Below are positions 9,901-19,356 of a DNA stretch of 40,955 nucleotides, piece after piece. Each line of letters starts with the position of its first letter. The stretch's first letter is position 1. The notes beneath the pieces were generated by a model, which saw only the letters and a program-made list of their open reading frames with translations, did not search any database and was not told where the DNA came from. A program made the position numbers and the translations under genes. The DNA comes from Lentisphaerota bacterium (lineage in GTDB: Bacteria > Verrucomicrobiota > Kiritimatiellia > UBA8416 > JABMPJ01), in assembly GCA_013203785.1 (NCBI GenBank), contig JABMPJ010000040.1, forward strand, positions 1 to 40,955, given 5' to 3'.

Positions 9901-12900
9901 ATGGATATTTGGGACGATCCGGACGGGGATCGGCTGCTGAACTACATGGAGTATCTGACGGGGGCCACATATCACTGGCAGTTTGACGCATGGGCTGGTG
10001 GTGCCGCGAGCTATGATCTGGCCGACTTCTTCTATGGCACGCCCAAGCATTGGGACTGGTATCAGACCTGTAACCATCGCACGTTCAATTACATTCCCTT
10101 CCGCAGCATTCCCCACGTCGAGCCGCTGCCGGTCGACTATGCGACGTGCGATCCAGGCGACAGCGATTCGGATGGCGATGGCATGGACGACTATTGGGAG
10201 AGTTACCATGGGCTGAATCCGACTTACGGATTTTATGACTTGGTCAGCTCGATGATCGCCGGCAGTATGGTCGCCCCCGCCACGCTGGTTGCCGATCCGC
10301 GCGTGGCGCCCTATGTCAGCGGGACGCCGATGATGGACCCGGATGGTGACGGTATTGTCAATGTGGAAGAGAGCGTCGGTGTTAGTCTCTTGGGGCCACC
10401 GACTCACCATACCGATCCGACGCCGTATTGGATGACGGATCTATCGTATGATAATAGCTGGGTGAATCTCTACTACACGCCCAACGACAGCGTCTGGTAC
10501 TACGCCCCCCCGCGGACGGGTCCTGCCGAGTTTCCCTCTCCTCTCTATATCTATGATTTTGAGTCCAACTCCGGCTACGACACCGACAACGACAACATTG
10601 CCGAGTATGATGAGATCGTGGACGGGACCACGGACCCCGTGGACGACGAATCGCCGATTCGACGGCATGCGCTTTACCTGCCCGAAGCGGGTGGATACGC
10701 GCGAACGCGCGATAACTGGTTCTATTTTAACGCCGATACAACGATGCTGCGCGAGTTCACCGTCGAAGCCTGGGCCAACCCCCTGATGCCAGCCAAGGGA
10801 ACCCGCCAGGTCATCGTTGAACGTCCCTTCCTGCTCGCCCAAGGGAATCCGGACGATCTGTCGGCCCGCATACGCCTCAATTTCCGTATCGGTCTGGATG
10901 CCAGTGGAAGGCCTTTTGCAGCCTACAATGGCAGCGGATCACAGGGCGTGTTTGTGGAGGCGCTGGCTGGGCCGAACTGGGCATTGGCAAGCAATGAGTG
11001 GACGCATCTGGCCGCCACTTACGCATTTCAGACACCGGGTCAACCTGGGCGTCTCAGGCTCTATGTGAACGGACAGCTGGCCAAGACGTTCATCAGCGAT
11101 GAACTCCCCGTAACGGGCTATTCCGGCGTTGCCAACCAGTTCATTAATTTTGCCCCGCTCGTGATCGGTGCGGAGGATTTGAATCCCGGCGGATTCTTGT
11201 ACGGTAACTTCTCATTGCCTAACCCTACCAGTTTCTTCCACGGATGGATTGATGAGGTCCGCGTCTGGGATGGTGCGCGCTCTGCCGCCGAGATCGTGGG
11301 TACCATGCGCCGGTCGCTCACGAGGGCTCAAGCCACGAGTGAAATGGTCACGGCAAGCTCCTCGCTGGTGGCCCGCTATGGGTTTGATGACCTGCCGGAT
11401 CCCCAGCACGAAGGCGTTGTGCCGGATGGTTTTGCCTACACCATGAGCCAGATCGCCCCCACGAATTGGACGGCTATCAACTGGTGGGCTTCAGCGGCCC
11501 CGGAGCGCTCCAGTGTGTACACGGACTATATGTATGTACCATTCATCAGCGACACGATGGAACATTTTCCTGTGATCCCGCCCCTGGACATTGGCGATAC
11601 CAACGCGGTTACGACGAACGCGTTTGGCGACCCCATCGTGTTGTTCCCCAACCCCGCCAACCCGTACGGCGATACGCATGTGACGGCCCATGCCTTTGAC
11701 TTTGAAGGTCTCACAGCCGTCAGCGACGTGTTGCCCTGTCGTGGCGCGGAGGCAGACGCGGATGTGACCATGTGGGATGATGAGAGCTTGGGAACGACAC
11801 CGTTTGACTCTGACGGCGATGGTATGTCGGATGAATGGGAAGAGGCCCACGGGCTCGACCCACTCAACCCGAGCGGCGACCACGGCGCCGATGGTGACCC
11901 GGATGAAGATGGTCTCAGCAACCTCTATGAGTACCTGACGGGGAACGACCCCAATGCCGTCGACAGCGACGGCAATGGAGTATCGGACGGTAATGAGGAT
12001 TTTGATGGCGATGGCCTCAGCAATGCGGCTGAGCTCAGTGCTGGCACGCGGCCCGATCAGGTCGACACGGATGACGACGGCGTCTCGGACTGGGAAGAGG
12101 TGACCGGGGCGACCGACGCGGTCTTTGATCTGACGCGTCCGGATACGAGCGAGCCACCTGTTGGGCTTACGAGTCCGATCAACCCGCTCTCACCGGGCGT
12201 GGCCCGCGCGCTCTGTTTCGATGGCAATGCCCGCGCGATTATTCCGCCCTCCAACAAGCTTATGTCAGAGGATTGGACGGTTGAAATGTGGGTCCGTCCG
12301 GACAGTGGAGCGGATGGCGGTGTCTTGATCAGTCGCTACGTGCGCGGCACGGTGCCGGGCACCTATGGCAATAACTATGTGTTGGGGCTAAGCACGAACG
12401 CTCCTACAGGTCAGATGCGGCCCTACCTCATGTACCGCACGCAAGCGGGCGACGAGACGATTCTGGATGGCACTGGTGCCACCGACATTCTGACTGGTGA
12501 CGTGGATGTGCCCATTGCGGTAGACGAATGGTCCCATCTTGCCGGGACGTACGACAGCGTGTCGCACACACTGAAACTGTACGTCAATGCCGTGCTGGCC
12601 GCTTCGCGCACCGACGCGACCGATCTGCCGGCCACGGTCTACGGCTACCATTCGGAGCACTGGGCCGATGAGGTGACGCTGGGTGCCTCCCGTTCGACCG
12701 GCGCTATTGTGGACGGCTTTGAGGGCGTCTTGGACGAAGTCAGGGTTTGGCGCGGCGCACGCACGGCTGTTGAGATCGCTGATCGCTACAACGCGCCACA
12801 GGCATCACCGTTTGAAACGCTGTCGGCCGTCATTCGGTTGAAGAGTCGCGTGTTCGTGCCTCAAGCCGGCATGAGCGCTGCCCTCAGTGCCTTGGACCCG

Positions 12901-15900
12901 AGCGCGACAGTGCACGCTATTGTGCAGTTCACCGATGAACCGACGTCGCAGGAGCTCGGCTCCCTCGCCGCTGTGGGGCTGAAACTGGTCTCATATGTGT
13001 CGCCGACGGCACGCCTGGTATCCGGAACAGTGGGCGATTTGGCCGCCATTGAAGGGGCGGTACGGGCGATTGCGGGCCTTGGTGCAAGCGATAAGATCTC
13101 ATCGCGCCTGGAAACCGGCATGGGAACGGCGCAGCGTCTGGTAGTGCAATTCCATGCGGATGTCCCCGTGGCGGTGGCCGAGGCGGCTGTGGCGGCGGCA
13201 GAGGCCGTCGAGTTGAGCAGCGGTTATCTCGCGGGCACCTATATGTTGGTCGAAGCTACCGGTGTGCAGATCCTGGCCCTTGCGGCTTCCGATGCTACCG
13301 CCTGGCTATTGCCGGCGGGAACGAGCGTGTCGTTGACGGGTGTAAAGGGATGCCTGCATGGCCTCGCGCAAGGCGGTCTTGAGGTGGCTCCGTTTGCCCT
13401 GGTGGGCGATGGTTGGGATGGTCCGGGCTTGGGTAGCAAAGCATTGACCTACTATTTCAAGAATACTACAGCCGATCTCTCTCCGAGCGCGGCGCAGTCG
13501 GCCGTTGTAGCTCAGATGAGCAAGTGGGCCGCTGTTGCGGCGGTCTCGTTCAGCGCTGGCGGGAACTCTGGACTGGGTGACTCGATTGACATCGACTGGG
13601 CGGCCGGCGAAGCCGAAGGCTTCGATGGTCCGTACGGTATACTCGCCTATGCCTATTTCCCGGATGACATTAACCCTGAGCCCATTGCCGGCGACATGCG
13701 CTTTGACGAAGACGAGGACTGGACGATCGGTGCATCCGGTATTGACCTTCGCTTCGTCGCTTTGCACGAGCTCGGTCATTCGCTCGGGTTAGGCCATTCG
13801 GACGATCCTGATGCGGTTATGTACCCCTTCTATGACGGTAGCAATGAGGACCCCTATTTGAGACCGGACGATATTGACGGGATTCTTGCTCTGTACGGTG
13901 GGGCGGGCACCTATGGGACGACGGAGTTCCGCTTTGATGATGGTGGCTTCACCGCTCAGGACTTTAGCGTGGCCGAGGATTGGGACAACAAGTGGGCTTC
14001 TGCCGCCACACTGGATGGTGCCACGTTCTGTACGAATACAACGCCACTCCTGGATAAGGATTACGATGGCGACCGCCTGCCGGATTGGTGGGAGATCGTG
14101 CACGGCCTCGACCCGACCGATCCCACGGGCAGTGAAGGGACTGATGGCGACCCGGATGGGGATGGCTTGTCCAATCTGAACGAATTCCTGGCCGGTACCG
14201 ATCCGATGAGTGTCGATTCCGATGGCGACGGTACGCCGGACAGTGAGGAAGACAGCGATAACGATGGCGTCCAGAACGGCGACGAGGCCAATGTCTTTAC
14301 GACGAACCCCGGACGCATGGATACCGATGACGACGGCTTGAACGATGCGGCTGAAATCGCAGATGAGACGAGCCCCATCGATTCGCTTTCTCCGTTGGTC
14401 TATAAGGCACTGGCATTTGATGGCCTGACGACCGGCAACGTTGTCCGTGTCTCCGACCGCATCTTCAGCGAAACCACCGAACGCTTGAGCATGGATACCT
14501 GGACGATTGAAGTGCTTATTCAGCCCTCCAATATTGTTTCGGGTGTGAGAATTCCGCTTGTTTCAAGGGCTGTGGAATCTAATGGTCGACGCAATTTCGA
14601 TGTCGGTCTGACCAACGGGATACCCTATGTCGGGTTTGATCGTGGAGTCAGCGAGCCGTACGCCATGGTTCTTGCGGGGAGTGCGGTCACGGTTGGCGAA
14701 TGGACACATATTGCGGGTCGCTTCGGCGATGGTGTATTGACGCTCTTTGTGGACGGTCAGAGTGTCGGTTCACGAGACGTACCTGATCCTTGTGCACAGG
14801 GCGTTGGCGATCTGTTGATCGGCGCCCCGCAGTATAAGGGGCTCTTGCGTGATGTGCGTATTTGGCGCATCGCCCGGTCTGATGCACATATCGCTGAGTT
14901 TAAGGATCGCTCACTATTCTACGGAGTGGATGCCGCGGATGCTGGCTATTTGCAGATGCAGACGGGTGACGCCTATCTGCGTGAGTTCAGCACCATCATC
15001 GGCTCGGATGGTGACTATATTGATGCCTTGCCGGATGAGTGGACGCTTGAGAGTTGGGTCCGGGTGACTGGTGAAGGGCTCGTTGTTGGACGCAAGCTCG
15101 GCTCGGGTGAAGGTGGAGGCTACAATTACTACCTCGGAGTCAACGACAACGGAACGCTTTTGGGGCGCTTCACAGTCAATTGGGATGTCTACAAGAATGA
15201 CACCAACGGGGTTCCTGAGTATCAGCGAACCGAAGTAAGCGATACTGTGAATGATCTCGAGGGCGAGATCAATGTGACCGATGGGGAGTGGCATCATGTT
15301 GCTTATGTTCGCGACCAGGAGAGTTGTTGGCTATACGTGGACGGCATACGGGATGGCAAGACCGCGCGACTGTGGGTGATCGCTCCTTCGGGTGATGGCG
15401 AGTACGTGGTGGGTGCGCATGTCGTTACGATTGAGGGCCCGGTGCGAATCGGGTATGCGTCACCGACGTTTACGGACCCGCTTATCGGATCCATAGACGA
15501 GACCCGCATTTGGGCGCGCGCGTTGACGCATGAAGAGCGCATCGACTTTAGCGGTCGTAATCTGTCGGGAGACGAATCGGGGCTCGTTACCTATTTTGGG
15601 TTTGATTTCCAAAGCGGAGAGTTCGCTGAAGAGCGCTCTCACCAACGCGATCCGATGACGGAGTTTGGGGTCTATCTGAATGGGGCCTACCGCGAGACGA
15701 ACGTCAGCGATGGGCCTCTGATAGACCTCTCTCCCTTGCGTGTGTTGAGGCGCATCAAGTTGGCTGGTTTGTATTCTGCCGATGATGGAGGGAGCACCCT
15801 GGAAGACTTTATCTACCGATTTGGTCGCTATCCGTTTGATGATGATGAGTACGCAGGCCAGCTCGGTGTCGGTGTTGATTTCGTGCTGCTGTCTGCTATG

Positions 15901-18102
15901 AATAATCCGATGCAGAACGACGCCGATGAGGATGGCTTACCTGATGACTGGGAATCGGCCAACGGACTCAATCCAAATCAATCATGGGGTGACCACGGTA
16001 CGTGGGCCGACCCTGATCTGGATGGCCTGAACAACATTGCGGAATATCAGGCCGGAACGGATCCGTGGGATGCTGATTCTGATACAGACGGTCATCCTGA
16101 CTTCTTTAGCTGGGACCCGGGCACCTTCCGTATCTATGGAGAAATATTCACTGACTTTGATGGAATGGACGATGCGTGGGAGGTCGTGCAAGGGCTGGAT
16201 CCCCGGCAGTACGACGCCAATCTCGATAAGGACGGTGATGGGTGGCGGAATGTGGCCGAATTCATGGCTGGTACTGATCCAGACTTGGACACGGAAACTC
16301 CTGTCCCGACGGTCAGCTTCGTGCTGCGCTACAATGGGGTCATTGTTGGTGATACGGTCATCTTGGCCTACAGCCGGGTCTCCATGGATGGGATGCCCGA
16401 TGCTCGGTACAGCGGGGTGGCCACGAATTTCCCGGAAACCCTTGTATACAGCAGTCCTGCCGAGGGCTATCTGCGCGAGGGTGACAACTGGTTCTTTGCC
16501 TTCATCGACCTCGATGGCGATGGTGCCTGGCAGGAAGGGGAACCGGCCGGTAATGCGATCGGCCAGCCCATTCGGGTGGACTGGAGTGAGGCCGGTCCTA
16601 TTGAGATCGCCCTGACGGACGGTATCGAGGGTTATGGACGCTTCTCCTGGGTGCCTGTCAGTGAGGTGCCGGAGTATAAGGTCCTGATCAACAACGCCAC
16701 GGCGGGTTCGGCCCTGCTATCGCCGCCGGTCTTTATCAAGGCCCCGCGGACCTGGTTCCATGAGAAGGACTATCAGAACGCCAGTATTTTTGGCTTGGCG
16801 AATGCGACGTATGAGTGGTTTGTGTATGAAACCATCAACGGTGTCGATGCCCTGATTGGGAGCGGTAACTTCACGAAGCTCTACCATGCCACGATGTCGA
16901 AGCCTGTGGCGGTCTGGCCGGTCGGAGCGGAATGGACTTACGCGAAGAACGAGTTGCGCTGGACCATGGACGATGACGTGACGGTTGTACGTGTTCAAAT
17001 TGCCCGCGATCTTGGATTCACGAGTGTGATCCTGGACCGACAGGACCTGGCACCAGCGCCGTTCGCCGACGGTAAGATTCACTATACGTTACCGATCTAC
17101 GCCGGTGATGGGCAGCTGACCAATGGCGTCTTCTATTGGAGAGTGCAGACACAGAATGGCCTTAATCTGAGCGCCTTCTCTGATCCGGCATCCCTCACGG
17201 TGAATCTGGCTGACTTCGGTTCCGGGCCGTTCTCGATCGCGGGTGATGTGGCCTACTTTGGGAAGGTGATCACCGGAAACTTCGTGGTGCAGGCCTTCTC
17301 ATCGCCTGGGTTTGGTTCTGTGCCGGAGGCGCAGGTGACACTGCCCAATACCAGCTCGGCGCTCGGTTGGCCGCAGAATGAGCTGCCCTTCACGCTCCCG
17401 GGGCTGCACAGCGGCAGCTACTATGTGCGCAGTTTTCTCGATCAGGATGGCGATAAGAAGAAGGACCCATGGGAATCCTCCGGTTTCGTACAGATTTCGG
17501 CCTATTCGCCGGAGCTGATGAGCGTTCCGGTCAGTCTGGACGACAAGTGGTTGCCAGTTTGGTTGGCTGATACAGACAACGATCATATCGCGGATGACTG
17601 GGAGTATCAGTACGTCGGTAACCTGCTCACGATGGGGCCGGGACCGGTGCGCGGTTACACGGATCAGACCCCCGGCGGGCTGAACGATTTCGAAAGCTAC
17701 GCTGCCACACCCATGAATGCCAATCCACTCGATCCGGATGCGGCGGGCTCTGATGGCATACCGTTCTGGATCAAGGTCGCCTTCGATATGGATATTTACA
17801 CCTATTACGCCTTTACAGTCGCCACCGTGGGGACGGATGGCAACGGCTCCGCCGTGGTAAGATGGCCGGCACCGGCGGGAAGTTCAGTCCAGATGCTTAG
17901 CAATGGTACCGCCCAGACATCAAATAACGGCGTGACATTGAGTTACCGGCTACAGTACAGTCAGGACTTGCTTACATGGAGCGATCTGACCGGCAATGCG
18001 CCGGTTTCGTATAGTACGGCCAACGCGGAATTCGAGGTCACGGATGCCTCGCACACGAACCGTGTCGGGTTCTACCGGGTGCTGATGGCCGCCACACAGT
18101 AG
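6973..18102 (+). CDS. Giant secreted multidomain protein: InlB-type repeats, TSP3-like repeats, four LamG domains and an internal matrixin protease
   Basis: This protein has 3709 residues and a signal peptide ending near SARA-L (about residue 36). The start at 6973 follows a strong AGAGGAG site. Order: InlB/Flg_new-like beta repeats (about 36-365); TSP3-like aspartate-rich repeats (about 370-1230, e.g. DSDGDGMDDYWE); LamG 1 (about 1233-1443); TSP3 block; LamG 2 (about 1745-1940); two units resembling subtilase prodomains (about 1953-2119); a matrixin (M10-like) domain (about 2143-2311); TSP3 block; LamG 3 and 4 (about 2476-2876); TSP3 block; Fn3-like and Cna-B-like regions (about 3116-3520); and a C-terminal module ending FYRVLMAATQ. 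The matrixin has HELGHSLGLGH (His2265, Glu2266, His2269, His2275) and a Met-turn AVMYPF, so it should be active. No cysteine-switch motif is seen. A large calcium-stabilised surface or secreted adhesin/protease is inferred. Confidence 0.93.
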   Translation: MSRGSTMNRLNRLSVRRIAVVVTGLLLMASGSARALNLFVQVNSSTPSDYVTVVNNSNSNSYTVTSSTLITGLGTGTLLQIFASSPSLNSQFVDWSGYTFGVIGSSTAPNTSFTVGASDDQLFANFGLPQQALVMHSDGNQSGMTPAVNSTNYYNKGSDASIQTGPIAGYVFRVWGSDLNDDPHPAVAAPANASSMVRMDADQTVKAYFSRLYTLKMLNASGPSSGSLTYNLPAGSEYTATVPNAIVADTTTHRYRCNGWNGGSGDIPATGTATSYGPYTVSANSTNNWLWVSQYRLLIDVIGDGEVSPSPDTNHWYDAGTSVSMIATPTEGNAFLGWYTSDGQTLVANGDFVLTMNQGWDLQAKFGPSNGDSDNDQLPDWWEIRYGLVVSENAGEDNGGGGDPDNDGLSNSKEYGISNTNGVAPFDFADPLNADTDDDGMDDGYERGSIDPDDSVSDGVFISAVIDRDNEKGRGPFGNPDGDLKWTTSTGYESIHDDLANIDEWTGPDDIVPLTYETVAVGAIASDGWSNSLSKSVYRAIANVADTDDQTESNTTDTDEDGFDDGFEWSWDRWQRLNDTNVEVFVYGLLGEAITNEVPDWVAATNSSRRFHPNRSHTDIDGVAAGADGDVLYDYESGGVSDSWYSDIREYHASDDTAFSPGVAAAPHSIDRYQFPSYRRCSHPFYIDVDQDGLPDGYEVIYGLDPWSAVTPGEATADASRNPDEDYMAFVTNLIHKQVYDAHGFDPRTAWGASYPEWNSMPGTPLAVPNFPAPNTRPYGYLDEARGLDGKLQLVPLALGVTTGDDATSPVSEDSDGDGIWDGWELYVGLNPNGADSALDIDIGTRDGLSNGEEFDSFVTGVGGTGGGAPLAGWMNKIFPTDPNDPDTDGDLILDGTEQIEANAPATNYTFRLAMSDGSFTTETVNGGSWQIWAPPYDMGGCYVGGGMNPTSADTDHDGLPDSWEAAFHDTMNGALMDIWDDPDGDRLLNYMEYLTGATYHWQFDAWAGGAASYDLADFFYGTPKHWDWYQTCNHRTFNYIPFRSIPHVEPLPVDYATCDPGDSDSDGDGMDDYWESYHGLNPTYGFYDLVSSMIAGSMVAPATLVADPRVAPYVSGTPMMDPDGDGIVNVEESVGVSLLGPPTHHTDPTPYWMTDLSYDNSWVNLYYTPNDSVWYYAPPRTGPAEFPSPLYIYDFESNSGYDTDNDNIAEYDEIVDGTTDPVDDESPIRRHALYLPEAGGYARTRDNWFYFNADTTMLREFTVEAWANPLMPAKGTRQVIVERPFLLAQGNPDDLSARIRLNFRIGLDASGRPFAAYNGSGSQGVFVEALAGPNWALASNEWTHLAATYAFQTPGQPGRLRLYVNGQLAKTFISDELPVTGYSGVANQFINFAPLVIGAEDLNPGGFLYGNFSLPNPTSFFHGWIDEVRVWDGARSAAEIVGTMRRSLTRAQATSEMVTASSSLVARYGFDDLPDPQHEGVVPDGFAYTMSQIAPTNWTAINWWASAAPERSSVYTDYMYVPFISDTMEHFPVIPPLDIGDTNAVTTNAFGDPIVLFPNPANPYGDTHVTAHAFDFEGLTAVSDVLPCRGAEADADVTMWDDESLGTTPFDSDGDGMSDEWEEAHGLDPLNPSGDHGADGDPDEDGLSNLYEYLTGNDPNAVDSDGNGVSDGNEDFDGDGLSNAAELSAGTRPDQVDTDDDGVSDWEEVTGATDAVFDLTRPDTSEPPVGLTSPINPLSPGVARALCFDGNARAIIPPSNKLMSEDWTVEMWVRPDSGADGGVLISRYVRGTVPGTYGNNYVLGLSTNAPTGQMRPYLMYRTQAGDETILDGTGATDILTGDVDVPIAVDEWSHLAGTYDSVSHTLKLYVNAVLAASRTDATDLPATVYGYHSEHWADEVTLGASRSTGAIVDGFEGVLDEVRVWRGARTAVEIADRYNAPQASPFETLSAVIRLKSRVFVPQAGMSAALSALDPSATVHAIVQFTDEPTSQELGSLAAVGLKLVSYVSPTARLVSGTVGDLAAIEGAVRAIAGLGASDKISSRLETGMGTAQRLVVQFHADVPVAVAEAAVAAAEAVELSSGYLAGTYMLVEATGVQILALAASDATAWLLPAGTSVSLTGVKGCLHGLAQGGLEVAPFALVGDGWDGPGLGSKALTYYFKNTTADLSPSAAQSAVVAQMSKWAAVAAVSFSAGGNSGLGDSIDIDWAAGEAEGFDGPYGILAYAYFPDDINPEPIAGDMRFDEDEDWTIGASGIDLRFVALHELGHSLGLGHSDDPDAVMYPFYDGSNEDPYLRPDDIDGILALYGGAGTYGTTEFRFDDGGFTAQDFSVAEDWDNKWASAATLDGATFCTNTTPLLDKDYDGDRLPDWWEIVHGLDPTDPTGSEGTDGDPDGDGLSNLNEFLAGTDPMSVDSDGDGTPDSEEDSDNDGVQNGDEANVFTTNPGRMDTDDDGLNDAAEIADETSPIDSLSPLVYKALAFDGLTTGNVVRVSDRIFSETTERLSMDTWTIEVLIQPSNIVSGVRIPLVSRAVESNGRRNFDVGLTNGIPYVGFDRGVSEPYAMVLAGSAVTVGEWTHIAGRFGDGVLTLFVDGQSVGSRDVPDPCAQGVGDLLIGAPQYKGLLRDVRIWRIARSDAHIAEFKDRSLFYGVDAADAGYLQMQTGDAYLREFSTIIGSDGDYIDALPDEWTLESWVRVTGEGLVVGRKLGSGEGGGYNYYLGVNDNGTLLGRFTVNWDVYKNDTNGVPEYQRTEVSDTVNDLEGEINVTDGEWHHVAYVRDQESCWLYVDGIRDGKTARLWVIAPSGDGEYVVGAHVVTIEGPVRIGYASPTFTDPLIGSIDETRIWARALTHEERIDFSGRNLSGDESGLVTYFGFDFQSGEFAEERSHQRDPMTEFGVYLNGAYRETNVSDGPLIDLSPLRVLRRIKLAGLYSADDGGSTLEDFIYRFGRYPFDDDEYAGQLGVGVDFVLLSAMNNPMQNDADEDGLPDDWESANGLNPNQSWGDHGTWADPDLDGLNNIAEYQAGTDPWDADSDTDGHPDFFSWDPGTFRIYGEIFTDFDGMDDAWEVVQGLDPRQYDANLDKDGDGWRNVAEFMAGTDPDLDTETPVPTVSFVLRYNGVIVGDTVILAYSRVSMDGMPDARYSGVATNFPETLVYSSPAEGYLREGDNWFFAFIDLDGDGAWQEGEPAGNAIGQPIRVDWSEAGPIEIALTDGIEGYGRFSWVPVSEVPEYKVLINNATAGSALLSPPVFIKAPRTWFHEKDYQNASIFGLANATYEWFVYETINGVDALIGSGNFTKLYHATMSKPVAVWPVGAEWTYAKNELRWTMDDDVTVVRVQIARDLGFTSVILDRQDLAPAPFADGKIHYTLPIYAGDGQLTNGVFYWRVQTQNGLNLSAFSDPASLTVNLADFGSGPFSIAGDVAYFGKVITGNFVVQAFSSPGFGSVPEAQVTLPNTSSALGWPQNELPFTLPGLHSGSYYVRSFLDQDGDKKKDPWESSGFVQISAYSPELMSVPVSLDDKWLPVWLADTDNDHIADDWEYQYVGNLLTMGPGPVRGYTDQTPGGLNDFESYAATPMNANPLDPDAAGSDGIPFWIKVAFDMDIYTYYAFTVATVGTDGNGSAVVRWPAPAGSSVQMLSNGTAQTSNNGVTLSYRLQYSQDLLTWSDLTGNAPVSYSTANAEFEVTDASHTNRVGFYRVLMAATQ

Positions 18103-18132
18103 ATTGAAAGAGCAATAGCTAAGGAACACACC

Positions 18133-19329
18133 ATGACGAGATGGATGCGGGGATGGCTGTTGGTTGCCGGCTTGGCGGCGATCGTGGGCGTGATCGGTTG
18201 CAGCGATTGGGAGTCCTCCGGAGATGAGGGTGCCTGGAACTCAGCCTATAACTGGCTCGATTTCTCCGGCGTCTATTCGGATGCAGGCCAAGGGGTGCTC
18301 GTCAAGGATGCGGGCACGGCTTTTGATACCTCGTCGGAGCTCGTGATTGGCGAGGTGCTGGGATCCGGGGATGGTACACGCACGTCGTTTGCGGGTGCGT
18401 TCGCCAATTTTGGCATAGTGCCCGGTTCCATCCTTCTGTCGGCGGGACCGATCAACTTCATCGACAATGGCACGGGCGGCTTGGCCAGTCCGGACGGGTG
18501 GGGCTTTGTCGAGAGCTTTGATGGCGGCAGCGCCGTTGCTGGCCAGACGTCCTTCAGCGGTGTGGTGCCCAATCACCCCGTCGTGGCGGGTACGGTGACC
18601 ATCGTGGTGGGAGGCACCACATTTCAGGATGATGGCTCCGGCACGCTCACGCCCAATAATGCCGCAGGACTTTCCGGTACGTTCGCCTATGAGACGGGCG
18701 CATGGTCGATAAAGATGGCCGCCGCCCCCGCCGCCGGAACAACGGTGTGGGTGACCTACCAGTTTTCCTCTGTCTCGATGTCTGGCAGCGTTATCTACAC
18801 AAGTGGTGCCTATGCCATCAACCTACAGGGGTTGGCGCTGGCCGCGACCGATACCATCACCGTGAGCTATCGCTACTCGCGCAATGTTTCGGCCAGCGAT
18901 ATCAGCGGAAGCACGGGCAACCCGATTTACACGATTACGCTGCTACAGACCGGAGAGAAGCTCCGCATCATCGACAGCAATGGCAACGTCTACGATGGAC
19001 GGCTTTACGACGTGAACTCGACGGCCGGTGATTTGACGGAGGTTCCCTCTTCGGACGTCACGGCAGACACCGGAGATAGCGGTCTACAGGGCGAAATTGT
19101 TGCCAGCTTCTACGCCGAGGGAGCGGCCTACGGCCAGTGGGTTACCATGGATGGAACGTTTGTGGGCAATCTGATCAGCACCACGGAGAACACCATGTTC
19201 AATCGCCACATGAACGGCACGTGGCGCGAAAGCGGCGGAAAGGTCGGAGTCTTCTTTGGCAGCGCTGCGAGCGATGCGGTTCCGCTGCCCCTGATTACCA
19301 GTAACGCGGTGGTCAGTGTGGGTGGCTGA
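18133..19329 (+). CDS. Lipoprotein with internal beta-strand repeats resembling phage structural modules
   Basis: This 398-residue predicted lipoprotein has a hydrophobic N-terminus ending in VIGC (cysteine near residue 23). The start at 18133 follows AAGGA with an 8-base spacer. The middle (about 80-255) holds two or three copies of a beta module with the pattern vGG..F.DdG.GtLt, then G.i.Y.tG.w, ending in Y.ys (e.g. TTFQDDGSGTLT and ISYRYS-like ends). This pattern is familiar from phage baseplate and tail-associated proteins. The C-terminal third (about 270-398) has no recognised domain. It lies 30 bases after the giant gene and before an L,D-transpeptidase, so it is probably in the same transcript. 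An outer-membrane or cell-wall-associated surface role is inferred. Confidence 0.85.
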   Translation: MTRWMRGWLLVAGLAAIVGVIGCSDWESSGDEGAWNSAYNWLDFSGVYSDAGQGVLVKDAGTAFDTSSELVIGEVLGSGDGTRTSFAGAFANFGIVPGSILLSAGPINFIDNGTGGLASPDGWGFVESFDGGSAVAGQTSFSGVVPNHPVVAGTVTIVVGGTTFQDDGSGTLTPNNAAGLSGTFAYETGAWSIKMAAAPAAGTTVWVTYQFSSVSMSGSVIYTSGAYAINLQGLALAATDTITVSYRYSRNVSASDISGSTGNPIYTITLLQTGEKLRIIDSNGNVYDGRLYDVNSTAGDLTEVPSSDVTADTGDSGLQGEIVASFYAEGAAYGQWVTMDGTFVGNLISTTENTMFNRHMNGTWRESGGKVGVFFGSAASDAVPLPLITSNAVVSVGG

Positions 19330-19356
19330 GCTGTTCGTTGCAACGGATCGGTGACC

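Noticed and set aside
6973..18102. Many long frames on other strands and phases inside the giant gene
   Set aside because: They are shadows of a GC-rich, Asp/Gly-rich gene; none has a ribosome site, signal peptide or domain, and the giant frame itself is continuous and domain-rich.
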